DNA of 64,000 nucleotides, taken from positions 2,542,001 to 2,606,000 of the forward strand of contig NC_022438.1 in assembly GCF_000470775.1 (NCBI RefSeq). The letters run 5' to 3'. A model generated the notes under the pieces. That model did not search any database, was not told where the DNA came from, and saw only the letters and a program-made list of their open reading frames with translations. The translations under genes were made by a program, and so were the position numbers. Positions 24,667 through 35,573 of the stretch are shown in pieces. Position 1 is the stretch's first letter. Each line of letters starts with the position of its first letter. The stretch is from Leifsonia xyli subsp. cynodontis DSM 46306 (GTDB lineage: Bacteria; Actinomycetota; Actinomycetes; Actinomycetales; Microbacteriaceae).

Positions 24667-27600
24667 GGTGCGGTTCCTTCCTTCGGGATCGTGGTCAGGG
24701 CCGGCGGAACGAGCCCGCTGCGGACGAGGCGGGCGACAGGCGAGTCCCACCCGTTCACCCGCACCCAGACGTCGTAGACCCTGGCCGGGTCGGTGAGCTG
24801 CGGTCCGGTCAGGACGCTCTCCCCGCCCGCCCGGTTCTCCGCCGCGCACGGGATGCTGCGCCAGGCGGCCGAGGGCGCCGTCCCGACCGGCACGACCGCG
24901 ACCTCGCACGAGGACACATACCCCGTGGTCGCGATGCCGCCGAGCGTCCACTGGGGGGAGCCTCCGGCGTCGGGGAGCAACGAGAGCGAGGGGTCGGCGA
25001 ACCCGGCGGACTGGAGATCGAGGATGTTCGTGGTCGCCGCCGTGCAGAAGGCCTCGTTGACCAGGAACACGGTGTAGTCGGTCGCGATGGGGGACTCTGG
25101 ATCGGTGTAGGGCGAGCTTCCCGCCGCGGCGCCCGAGCCGGGGTTCTTCCCGTCGCAGACCTGCCCGCCACCGCGCGAGACCACAGCGTACCCGAACGAG
25201 CCGCCCCCGAACTCGGCCATCCAGCTCACCTGCGCCCGCCCCTGCTCGACGGACCGGGCCACCTGCGGGGACGCGGTAAAGCTCGGCGCCGCGACCGCGC
25301 CACCGGTCGCCGACGGCCCGAGGCTCGACAGGTTCCGCGCCTGGACGGTCGCCGTGTAGTACTGGCCGGGCCGCAGAGCGCTGGAAGCGATCGTCGCGTT
25401 GGTCGCCTGGGCGCCGATGGTCTCGCCCGTCGCTACCACTCCGTCCGGGCCCTGGACCGAGTACGCGTACGAACGGATCGCGCTCCCGTGCGCCGGGTCA
25501 TCGACCGCGCTCCAGGAGAGCGTCATCGCACTGCCGTCCCTGACGGTGGTGCCCGGTGTGAGCTGGACGGACGCCGGCGCGGCGGGAGTCCCATCGACCA
25601 CGACCACCTCGCTCGGCGGACTCGCCGGCCCGTCGCCGACGCCGTTCACGGCCGCCGCGGTGAACTGGTAGCCCACGCCGAACGTCAGACCGCGCACTTC
25701 GCAGAGGCGCCTCGCGCTGCACCGCTGCTGGATGTCGCCGCTCGTCGAACGGACGATGAAGGAGGTCACCGCCGACCCGTTGGAGGTCACCGGCGGCATC
25801 CCGAGCGTCACCGACGCCGCAGCGACGTCATGGTCGAGCACCACGGGCGGCGCCGAGGGCGTGCCCGGCACATCCTGGACCATCAGACGCAGCGTCGCAG
25901 ACATGCGGCGCGCCGGATCGTCGGTGGCGTCGGCGACGGTGTACGGGACGCTGAACGTCCCGACCGGCACTCCAGCGCCCACCGAGACGGTGACGCGCCC
26001 GGTCGCAGACCAGCCGCTCACCGCGATCCCCGGAGGCAGCGCCGAGGTGTCGAGAGCGACGACCCGCAGCGGTTTGCCGGGGAAGGGGTTCGTCGGCTGG
26101 TCGTTGCGCAGCACATCCACCGTGTCCGATGCGCCGCGCCGCAGCACCAGCGTGTCGTCCGCGGGCGCCGCGAGGGGCCGTGTGGAACGCACCACGGCGA
26201 CAGTGATCTGCCCGGCCGTCCCCGCTCCGTTCCGATCGCGCGGTGTGACGGTGAACGCGGCCACCGACCCGACAGGCGCCCGGTCGTCGGCGCTCACCGT
26301 GAGCGTCGATCCGTTGAGACCGGAGGTGACGCCCTCGTGCGTCACTGGGTCCACTGTGTAGGAGACGGCGCCCCGCGACGAACCCGCCCCGCTCTCGGTG
26401 AGGGCGCGGAGGTCGACAGCGGTGTGCCCGCCCGGCTCCACACGGAGCGCGGTGCCGCGCAGGGCGGGCGGCTGGCTCTTGTGCGGGGCGACGGAGATCG
26501 GGAGGGTGAACGTCGCCCGGTTGCCGTCAGCCCCCTCCCGATCGGACACTGTGAAAGTGATGGAGGCCGGGCCGAAGTACTCCTTCGCCGGCGTGTACCG
26601 GAGGGTCGTCTCGTCCACGACCAGCGGCTGTCCGTCCGAGTACGTCGCCGTGACGCTCGCCGCGTCCACGATCCGCGCTTTGCGTCCGGCTGCGGCGACC
26701 ACATAGTCGCCGATGCGGATCGTCAGCGGCTCACCGCTCGTCGTCGTCAGCTGCGGCGCGTCCGTCCGGCGCTCCGGGGCCGCGTCCTCGTACCCCGGGA
26801 CCCAGACGAACGCCGTCGCGCTGACGGACGGGTCATCCTTGCGCGCGACCGTGTACGGGATGACCTGGCTCCGGGGCCGCACCTTCACCCGCACCCGGTC
26901 CCCGGACACGCTCGCGGTCGGGAAGCCGTCGTGTACCCTCAGCGTCAGCGCGGAGGTCCCGCCCTCACTGAAGGTCACCGAGCCGAGGGCGTCCACGGCG
27001 ACGGTCTGCTTGCCGTCCACTGCCGTGAGCGGCACACGGACATCGGAGGCGACCGGGGCCGCCAACGGGGCGTCCGCCCGCACATCCAGATACAGCCACG
27101 CACTGGCTGTGCCGCCGCGCGGGTTGCGGACCGTGTACAGCACAGCCGCCGCGCCCGACGTCGCCGGGGCCGTCAGCTCGATGGTCTTCTTCCCGTGCGT
27201 CGCCACCAGACCGTCCGCGCCCTCGGCGGCGGCGACCGTCAGCGTGCCGCCCTGCGGGTCGCTGACGTTCTGCGTCACATCGACCTTCAGGGGCGACCCC
27301 GGCCGGACCGCGACCGCGTCGTCCACCGCCACGGGCGGCTGCACCGCCTCGGTCGGCGGCAGGACGCCGACGCGCACCAGTCCCGTCGCCTGGGCGCCCA
27401 GCGCGTCCACCACCGTGTACTGGAACTCATCCGTGCCCGCCGCGAAAGGACCCGGCGTGTAGTCGATGGAGTCGGCGCCGACGCCGGAGACCGCGCCAAG
27501 CCGCGGTGCGCCCGTCTGGCCGCCGAGCGTCACCGTGTCCCCGTCGGGGTCGATGCCGGTCAGCGGGATCGGGATGCGGACCATCTCGCCAGCTGTCGCG

Positions 27601-30300
27601 TGGGCCGTCACGGTGAGCGGCAGAGGAGGCCGGTTGTCCGACGACGCCGCATCCCGGACCGTGATGGTCACCTGGCCGATCGCGGTCTGCCCATCCGTCG
27701 TGCTCACCGAGTAGGCAGACCTGAAGGTGCCCGGTTTGAGCGGGGCGAGATAGCGCAGCCGGTCACCGGACGCGAAGAGGGCGCCGGCTCCCGGCGGCAG
27801 CTCTTTGACCAGCTCCGAGCCGAGGATCAGCGGTTTGCCGTCCGGCTGCGAGTCGTTCGCGAGCACCGGGATGTCCGCCACCTCGCCCACCCGCACCGTC
27901 ACCTCGTCCGGCATCGCGACCGGGGGCTGCAACTGAAGCGGCTCCGGAACCTGGACGACCGTGATCGTCCCGGGAGCGCTCGAGCTGCCATTGCTCACGG
28001 TGTACTGGAAGCTCACCGGCCTATCGCTCAGGGGGCGGGTGAGGGCGAGGGAGACCCGGCTCTCGTCCAGCACACCGACCGCGAGCTCGTCCGGGACGCC
28101 GTCCACAGCGGTGATCCCCAGCACGCCGCCCGCCGGATCGACGTCCCCGGCCAGCGCCTCCACCTGCTGTGTCTGCCGCAGCGAGGCGTAGACGGTCACC
28201 GGCTGCGTCACCGGCGGCAGGGTGGCTTCCGGCGGATCGCTCAGCCGCAGCCGCACCCGGCCGCTCGCGTTCTGGTCGCCGTCGCCAGCGGTGTAGGTCA
28301 GCTCGTAGTCGCCCGCGGCCGGGGCCCGCGCGACGAAGGTCCCCGCCGCATAGTCCGGGGTGATCGTGACCGAGCCTCCACCCGACTCGGTCACCCCGGC
28401 GAGCATCAGCTCCCCGGTGCCGCCGCGCACGTTCGGCAGGGGCGCGACCGCGACCGGTTGCCCCGCGAACCCGGTCAGGGTGAACGAGCCGGCGATGATC
28501 GGCACCGTGCCCGGAGCACCGGCCGTGACCGCGAGGGAGCCGTTGCCCGTCGCTGTGCCGTCGGACACGGCCAGCGGCACAGTGCTGAGTCCCGGCTGCG
28601 TCCCGTCATCGGTGTACTGGACCTCGCCTGCCGGGGTGAAGGACACGCGGCCGGGGGCCGCCGCCTGCGCGTCGGCCAGGAAGATCGGGTCGCCGTCGGG
28701 GTCCACCCAGTCGTCCAGCGCGGCGATCCGGGTCATGCCTCCGTTGGCGACGGACGTCCGGGTCGTGCGCACCTGGACCGGTGGGCTGTTCTGCCCGGGC
28801 GGCACGATCGTGATGACCACGTCCGCCGCCGCCGTCCCTCCGTTCCCGTCGTCGATCGTGTAGCGCACGGTCTGCGTCCCCATCGCCTCCGGCGTCGCCG
28901 TCAGCTGTAGTTTCTGCGCGTTCTCCACGATGTCGAGACGCCCGAACCAGTCCGGCAGCGGCGTGAGCGCGGTGAGCGCAAGCAGGTCCCCGTTCGGGTC
29001 CGTGTCGTTCAGCAGCACCGGAAACGAGGTCACACGCCCCGCCCGCGCGCCGAACTCGTCATCCTGAGCGAGGGGCGCAGCAGCGACGCTGTCGATCTCC
29101 GGAGGCGTGTCCCGCGCGTCCTGCCGCGGGTGCCGCTCTCTGTCCTCCGCGGTGAAGTCCTCCCAGTTGTCGATGAGGGCGCCGTCGCGCTGGATCGCCC
29201 ACGCCCGCCCGGTCGCGGCGTCGCTGACGACCGCCCGGCGTCCGTTCGCGAGGATCGCAGGAGCCGCGCCGACCATCTCGTCGAGCACGACGACCCGCAA
29301 GGACGACCCGCAGAGTTCGTACCCGACACCGCCCGACCAGGCCGCGTAATCGCAGCCGTCCACCCGCGACGGCCGCGCAGCGGTGCCCGTCGCCCGCGGG
29401 TCGTGGCCGATGGCGGTGACCTCGCCGGTCTCGGCGTGGACGGCGAGCACCCCCCGCGAGTGGGCGATCAGCAGCCGGCCACTGTCGGTGACGGGCGTGG
29501 CGAGCCGCGCGGAAGCCGGCTCCGGGATGTGCGCACCGAGCCGCACTGTGCGCCCGTCCAGCCACAGTTCGCCCGAAGCGGCGTCGTACACCGAAGGCCG
29601 GCCGCCCACGGGCGAGACCTGGACAGCCCCCGTCTTGCCCGTCCCGCCGCCGAATCGCACCGTGCGCGTCTCCGGCTTGGCCGCCGCGGTGAACACACCG
29701 GTCGTGAGACGCCCGCTCTTCGCCGAGAATACCCGGCGAAGTTCCCGTCCGCGTCGGCGGCGAGCGTGGCGTCGGCCCCCAGGGCGTAAGCGGGCGTCGA
29801 CTTCGCCCGGAACGAGGCCACCGCCGACTCGGCGACGCTCCACACATCCCCGCTCGCGGGCAGGTACACGGCGACCCGTTTCCCCGCGTCCACCACTTCC
29901 GGCAGTCCGCTCGGCAGCGGAACCGTGTCCGTGACCTCCGCGCGAGCCGTGTCCACGATCTGCAGGGTGTTTTGTTCGCGCGGTCGTGGACGAGCAGCCG
30001 CGTCGGGTCCTGGATGAGGTCGGCCCCCATCCCGCCCGCCGCGACCGCTGCGCTCAGCGAGCCGATCTCCGTGTTGGCGTGGCCGACCATCCCGAGCGAA
30101 CCGTTCGCCACCCACACCGATCCGTCGTCCAGCTCCGGTCGCTGGCGCGCGTAGCCCTCCGAGACCACCGTGACAGCGACGAGCCCGGCGACGAGCATCC
30201 CGCCGAGAACACCCAGCATCGCCCGCGAGAGCCGTCGCATCGCGTCGCCGCGCGCCGCGCATCGCGGCGGTTCGACCAGGTGCTGACGGCCCGTGTCCAC
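24663..30300 (-). pseudogene. Giant membrane-anchored Ig-like/FN3 repeat protein, two frameshifts near the N-terminus
   Basis: From GTG 30300 the protein has one anchor helix (RAMLGVLGGMLVAGLVAVTVV), then a region predicted as beta-propeller-like (WVANGSLGMVGHANTEIG, VWSVAESAVASF, GELWLDGRTVRLG). A series of about ten Ig/cadherin-like domains follows, marked by NDTDPNGD, WVDPDGDPI, DPDGDTVTL and LANDSQPDGKP, and then fibronectin type III domains (FTAAAVNGVGDGPASPPSEV) to the end. The length would be about 1,880 residues. Frameshifts occur near 29973 and near 29735; beyond these, 5,000 bases are open. It is extracytoplasmic and probably mediates adhesion or cell-wall organisation. It follows the kinase gene by seven bases. 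Confidence 0.82.
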
Positions 30301-30306
30301 GCCCCC

Positions 30307-31719
30307 TCATCCCGAGCACGCCGATCCGCTCTGCTGTCCGCCCAGGACGCCGCGGAGCACCGTGACCGTCACGCACACCCGCCCCGACACCGTCGAGACC
30401 GTGTAGCTGGTGGCGTTCTGCGGCATGCCCTCCGCCATGCCGCCCGGGCCGGTCACCCGGACGAGATAGCTGTCGCCCTCCACCAGTCCGGGGTCGTCCC
30501 AGCGGAAGGTGACGGTTCCCTCCCCCGAGTCCGCCCGAATCGAACCGACCTGCGGGATGGCGCCGCCGCCCGCCGGAGCGACGACGCTGAGCCCGAGGGC
30601 GACGAGCACGCCGACGACGACCAGCGACACAGCAACGACAACCGGAACGAGCCATCGCCGCCGGGCGCGCCCGGGGGCGCCCGTCTTCGCACGGGGCGTC
30701 TGCCCGATCCCGCCCGCCGTCGCCGTGGACTCCCCGGGAACCGGCCGGATGCGCCGCCCCGTGCGCCCCGATGTCGCCACGAACATCACCGTGGAGCCGC
30801 CGAGCCGCGTTCGCAGGCCCGTCGCGTCCTCCGCCGCCAGCACCCGGGCGGCCGGCACATCGAGCACGGAGGGCCGCATGCCCAGCTCCGCCTCCGCCAG
30901 CTGGATGCCGCGCAGCACATCCAGGACGGTCTCGGGCCGGTGCGCCGGGTCTTTGCTGAGCCCGCTCGCCAGCAGCTCCTCCAGCGCCGGAGTCACGTCC
31001 TCCCGCCCGATCGACGGCGCGGGCCTGCGGCCCAGGACCCGGCGCTGCACATCGTCGCGTGTGTTGGCCTGCCCGGGAAGCTCGAACGGCGAACGGCCGG
31101 CCAGCAGGCTGTAGACCGTCGCACAGAACGCCCACACCTCTGAGGCGACTGTCCCGCTCGTCTCTCCGGCCAGCACTTCCGGCGCCGACCACGGCACCGA
31201 CATCCCGAACGCGCCCTGGCCCTCCGTGCGCACGACCGTCGCGGGGATGCCGAAGTCGGCCAGCACGGGCTTGCGCGTAGGCGGTGATCAGAATGTTCGC
31301 CGGTTTCACATCCCGGTGCAGCACCCCGCCGCGGTGCGTCGTCTCGAGCACGCTCCCCACCGCCACCACGACCTGCAGCACCTCATGCACGGGCAGCCGC
31401 TCCGTGCGGAACCGCTGCCCGTAAGACCCGGGGCAGTATTCCATCACCAGATACGGCCGTCCGTCCCCACTGACACTCGCCTCGTAGACCGTGAGCGCCG
31501 ATGGGTGGGCCGACAGCCGTGCCATGAGCGTCGCCTCCGACAGGAACATCTCCCGCACGTCGACACTCGACACTTCGGTCAGCAGCACCTTCACCGCGAC
31601 CTCCCTGCGCGGCATCCCCTGTTCGTAGAGGTAGACATCCGCGAAGCCCCCGAACCGATCGGCCGCACAGCGGTGTACCCCGCCAGCACCGGCGCGGGCT
31701 GAGGCAGCCGGGATGCCAC
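30307..31719 (-). pseudogene. Membrane-bound Ser/Thr protein kinase, two frameshifts
   Basis: The pieces give VLAGYTAVRPIGSGG from GTG 31719 (glycine-rich loop); then, after a shift near 31652, FADVYLYEQGMPRREVAVKVLL with the ATP Lys, and RGGVLHRDVKPANILI, the catalytic loop; then, after a shift near 31270, LADFGIPATVV (DFG), WSAPEVLAGETSG and a C-terminal half. That half has one membrane helix (WLVPVVVAVSLVVVGVLVALG) and an FN3-like external domain. It resembles PknB-type receptors with a small sensor. The kinase is inactivated, while two FHA proteins of the same locus remain intact. Confidence 0.85.
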
Positions 31720-31722
31720 AGC

Positions 31723-32751
31723 TCAGCCCACCGTCTCGAGGACGACACCGTCGCCCAGCAAGATCCGAGCCCCGCGCGCCACCGGGATCTGCTCGCCCGG
31801 ACTCAGCCGGAACACCGCCCCGTTCGGCTGCTCGACCATCGTGCCGCCCGCGGACCAGAGATCGCGGACCAGCACCAGCCCGTCGCCCGCGGTGAGCTGC
31901 GCGTGGGTCTCCTCCACCGTCCCGGAGCCGAAACCGACCGCGACGAGCGATGACCGCCGCTCGTCGGCTTCGGCCGGGAGCGAGGGGCGCCGGCCGACGT
32001 ACATCACACCGGCGAGCTCGTGTTCGACCGCACCGGCCGCGTCGGTGACACGGATACGGGCAGGCCGGTGCGAACGGCGGTTCGGCGAGGCGGATCGGGG
32101 CTGATACGCGGGCACCGCAGCGAACCAGCCACCCACAATGGTCGCGTCGAGGTCACCGGCCGCCGGAAGCGGAGCGCTCACGACGGTGGCTGCGAAATCG
32201 GGCGGGGGGAGAGGTGCGGGAACGGGGGAAGCAGGAATGACGACGGGGATGGTGCGATCGGCGCTGCCGGGACCCTGACTGTCGTCGGCGCCCGGGTCGC
32301 CGTCGATCCAGGGCTCGCCGGTCGTGAAATCGCGATCCGCGAGGACGACGCTGCCGAGATCCTCGGCGGCGGCCGGGTGGCCGTCCTGCTCCGCGATGCC
32401 ATCGCCCGCAGAGCTGTCACCCGTGGGGCCCACCGCCGAAAGGTCCTTGCCGACGGGCTCGCCAGCATCCTCCCCGGGGCACTCCGCCTCGAACGCGGTC
32501 TCCGCAGGCGGCTGCGACAGGCGTGCGAGCCGGACGACCCCGTCGTACACGGCCTCCCCGAGCAATGCGCCCAGGACATCGACCTCTGCACCGGACACGA
32601 GCCCCAGTCGCACCGCGACGTGCCCGCCGATGGCGAGCTGGAGGATCCCCGATCCGCGATCCTGCACCTGGAATGTTGCGTCGGCGGAACGGTCGCGCGC
32701 GATCGCGACCTTGCGCGGAGCGCATAGCTCCAGGCCCCAGAGCTCAGACAT
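31723..32751 (-). CDS. FHA-domain protein with long acidic linker
   Basis: A 342-residue cytoplasmic protein. Residues 1-85 form an N-terminal domain starting MSELWGLELCAPRKVAIARDRS; an acidic, proline-rich linker follows; and the C-terminal 115 residues make an FHA domain with MYVGRRPSLP, VEETHAQLTAGDGLVLVRDLWSAGGT and GEQIPVARGARILLG. FHA domains bind phosphothreonine. It is the first gene of the leftward locus, four bases before the kinase start, and so would be expected to be a kinase partner or substrate. Confidence 0.85.
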   Translation of the reverse strand: MSELWGLELCAPRKVAIARDRSADATFQVQDRGSGILQLAIGGHVAVRLGLVSGAEVDVLGALLGEAVYDGVVRLARLSQPPAETAFEAECPGEDAGEPVGKDLSAVGPTGDSSAGDGIAEQDGHPAAAEDLGSVVLADRDFTTGEPWIDGDPGADDSQGPGSADRTIPVVIPASPVPAPLPPPDFAATVVSAPLPAAGDLDATIVGGWFAAVPAYQPRSASPNRRSHRPARIRVTDAAGAVEHELAGVMYVGRRPSLPAEADERRSSLVAVGFGSGTVEETHAQLTAGDGLVLVRDLWSAGGTMVEQPNGAVFRLSPGEQIPVARGARILLGDGVVLETVG

Positions 32752-32883
32752 CGTACCTTCGGGTGTTCTGATTCAAGGACGCCACCGCCGACCGTCCTTA
32801 TGATTTCGGAAAGGAAATCAAATCAGTCATACCGGATTCCACACCGGTTAGCATGGGAGAGACACCGTCTTCCGAGGAGCCGT

Positions 32884-33253
32884 ATGTCCGCCGAACGCTC
32901 GATCCCCACGACGCCAGGACACCCACCCGTCCGAGCCACCCGCGCCGTCCCGGCTGCGTCGGCGCGCAAACCGATCAGAGCGCAACGGCCCGTCGCGCTG
33001 GGTGAGACAGCGACCGCCGCGGCGACGTTCGCGAAAACCGAGGCTGCATACGCAGCGAAGGACACGAACACAGGTGACGCAATGAATGTCGCCGAAGGAC
33101 AGGGCAGCACCGCGCCGGCGGCGGCCGGCCCGGCGATGCCCGGCCCGGCGGCCCTCCCACCCCACGCGATCCCCGATCCGGAGCTCAGCCACGCAGTTCC
33201 GCCCCCGCCCGCCGCGGCGGACGTCGACCCGCCCACCGGTCCCGAATCGGACA
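32884..33253 (+). pseudogene. Proline-rich protein, 5' part, cut by IS30-family element
   Basis: ATG 32884 (MSAERSIPTTPGHPPVRATR) starts a low-complexity Pro/Ala-rich protein, divergent from the FHA gene. After about 120 residues, at PTGPESD, the frame meets the IS30-family terminal repeat at 33254. The remainder of the gene lies beyond the element at 34565-35573. No domain can be recognised in this part. Its position next to the kinase-FHA locus suggests a connection, but that is only context. Confidence 0.6.
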
Positions 33254-34564
33254 GGGTGGGTTCTAACAGTGGTCGCAACACCGGCTAGTTTCGGGAGTTG
33301 TTATGACACTTGTAAGGACGTCGCAGAAGATGACCGGGCCGGCACCGATGTCGGCCGAGCGTGCATGATATATCGAGTTGTGGCGGCAGGGAATGAACAC
33401 CTCCGAGATCTGCCGGATGCTCGGGATTCGCCGCAAGCTGGGCAACAACTGGCGGAACGGGTGGAAACATCGCGACCTGGTCACGGGCAAAGTGCGTTAC
33501 TATCCGCCGATCGATGAGGTTCCGGTGGTGACGACGGTCTCGGCCCGGTTCTTATCGGAGGACGAGCGGGTGAGGATCGCCGACCAACTCAGGACGGGCG
33601 CGAGCATCCGCAGTATCGCAGCCGACCTGGGACGAGCACCGTCGACAATCAGCCGGGAAGTGCGCCGCAATCGCGGGATCACTGGGGAAGTATCGACCGT
33701 TCCATGCGCACCGGCTCGCGAGGAGTCGCCGTGCCCGTGACCGGCCGGGGAAGATCGCCTCCAACCCCCGATTGCAGCAGGAGATCCGTGGGCTGTTGAA
33801 GAAGTATTGGAGTCCCGTTCAGATCTGTCAGCACCTGCGTCAGCAGCATCCTGACGATCCGAGCATGCGCGTGGTGCATGAGACGATTTACCGCGACCTC
33901 TACGACTACCGCGGCGGCGCACTCCCGCGCGAACTCTGCCGAATGCTGCGCACCAAACGCGACAGACGCAAAGCACCCCGCGTGATCGCCCGGCGCAGGA
34001 TCCGATTCAACGCTGCGCTCACGATCCATGACCGTCCGTTCGCGCCCACGGACCGCAGCGTCCCCGGAGCCTGGGAAGGCGACCTCATCATGGGGCTCGG
34101 CAACCGTTCGGCGATTGCCACACTCGTCGAGCGAACGACCCGGTTCACTCTCCTGTTGCCTGTTGACGCTGTCAACAGATCCGAGAGCCTCCGCGATCAG
34201 CTCGTCCCTGCTCTCGCGGCGCTCCCGCCCGAACTACGCCGCTCAATCACCTGGGACCAGGGCTGGGAAATGGCGAGACATGAAGAGATCAGCCGCGCAA
34301 CAGGAACGAGAATCTACTCCTGCGACCCGCACTCGCCCTGGCAGCGCGGCAGCAACGAGAACACGAATCGGCTCTTGCGGGACTACTTCCCCAAACGCAC
34401 CGACCTCAGAACACACACCCCGAAAGAGCTCGCCCTCGTCGCCGCCGAACTCAACAACCGACCCCGCAAAATCCTCGGCTGGAAGACCCCGAACACCCTC
34501 TTCACTACGCTGCTAGAACAAACACACCATCCATGAGTGTTGCGACCACTGTTAGAACCCACCC
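33254..34564 (+). mobile_element. IS30-family insertion sequence (about 1311 bp)
   Basis: The termini are perfect inverted repeats of up to 28 bp: 33254-33281 and 34537-34564, both containing AACAGTGGTCGCAACAC. One transposase gene is carried, reading left to right. I see no clear target duplication; the bases outside the repeats differ, or any short duplication is hidden by the G/C symmetry of the repeat ends. The element splits a proline-rich coding sequence. Both a premature stop and a frameshift interrupt its transposase. Confidence 0.88.
33303..34536 (+). pseudogene. IS30-family transposase, nonsense codon plus frameshift
   Basis: ATG 33303 starts TLVRTSQKMTGPAPMSAER; TGA at 33366-33368 interrupts the frame before YIELWRQGMNTSEICRMLGI (HTH). 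The second HTH (IRSIAADLGRAPSTISREVRRNRG) is typical of IS30. One extra G near 33685 then shifts the frame; the other frame gives YRPFHAHRLARSRRARDRPGK and the DDE domain. That domain has WEGDLIMGLGNRSAIATLVER (first Asp), ITWDQGWEMARHEEI (second Asp) and GSNENTNRLLRDYFPK (Glu). The catalytic core is complete, but the gene is not expressible as one protein. Confidence 0.85.
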
Positions 34565-35573
34565 GCGCACCCGCCCCGACGGCCGGTCCCGACACCAGCT
34601 TGGCCCCCTGGTCCCACTCCGAGGCCACAGCCGATGACGCGCCCAAGCTCGTTGCCAGCCGCGAACCCGAACTCATGCCGCACCCGGTCGCCGATCACCG
34701 CCCCTCCGACCCGGCCCCGTCCGACCCGGCCGACCGGCTCCGCCACGACTCCCACCCGAATGCCGTCTCCCTCCCGCGCACCCCTCCCGGCCCCGCAGCC
34801 TTCTCCTTCGACTCCACCGTCCTGCCCGTCCCGCACACCGGCCTGGATCACCCGTTCACCATCGGAGCGCGCTCCGATGGTGAGGTCCCGGCCTTCTCCG
34901 AACCCGAGCCCATGGCTCGACTCGACCTCGACGACGTCGGCCCCCAGCTCCCCCTCCCCGACTTCACTCCCGAGCTCTCGGCCGAACCCGCCGCCGACCT
35001 CGCCTTTCTCCCGCTGATCCTTCCCGAAGCAGAGACCCTTCCCGAACCAGAAGCCTTTCCCGAACCAAAGGCCCTCGGCATCGGCGACCCGATCCCGCCC
35101 GATCCCTTCCACCTCGATCGCCTTGAGGCGCTCGAACTCTCCGCCCGCCTGGCCCGTGCGGGTCTCGCCGACCTCCCGCCCACGACGTCCCCACCTTCGC
35201 CGAGCAGCCGCTTCCTCCGCTCGGGCGCGCCCTCCCCTCGGCGGCCGGGCCGATCGCCCCGCTCCCCCTCGCAATGCCGGGCGCTGACCGCCCCGCCTCG
35301 CCGTCGGTCTGGGACCACCTGGCGGAGCCCTCGAGGCCGGTGTCGCGATCCACCGACCCCGTGAGCAGCCCGCCGGACGGGTGGGGCCCAGCCGCAGCGC
35401 ACGGGCAGCGCCCCGTAGAGCCCTCCCCCGCGGCCGGGCCCTCCCCCACCCCTCAGCGGGCGACCGAACGCCCGAAGACGGCGCATCCGCTCCGACCCCG
35501 GACCATCCTGCTCTCCTCCGGAAGCGCCGCTCTGTTCGCCGCGCTCCTGACCGTCGTCATCTGGCTCCGGTAG
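34565..35573 (+). pseudogene. Proline-rich protein, 3' part, with C-terminal membrane helix and frameshift
   Basis: Beyond the IS30-family element the frame continues APAPTAGPDTSLAPWSHSEATADD through a long Pro/Glu-rich region (LPEAETLPEPEAFPEPKA). Near 35185 the sensible frame changes to FAEQPLPPLGRALPSAAGP and continues to the C-terminal helix TILLSSGSAALFAALLTVVIWLR at 35573. The C-terminal single helix makes it tail-anchored with a very long disordered cytoplasmic part. It overlaps the end of the converging helicase gene by 17 bases. Confidence 0.6.

Noticed and set aside
22989..28910. A 1,973-codon open frame on the plus strand
   Set aside because: It is antisense to the DUF58, MoxR and giant Ig/FN3 genes. 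The translation is Arg/His/Pro-rich low complexity with no domain, as expected from codon bias in high-GC DNA.
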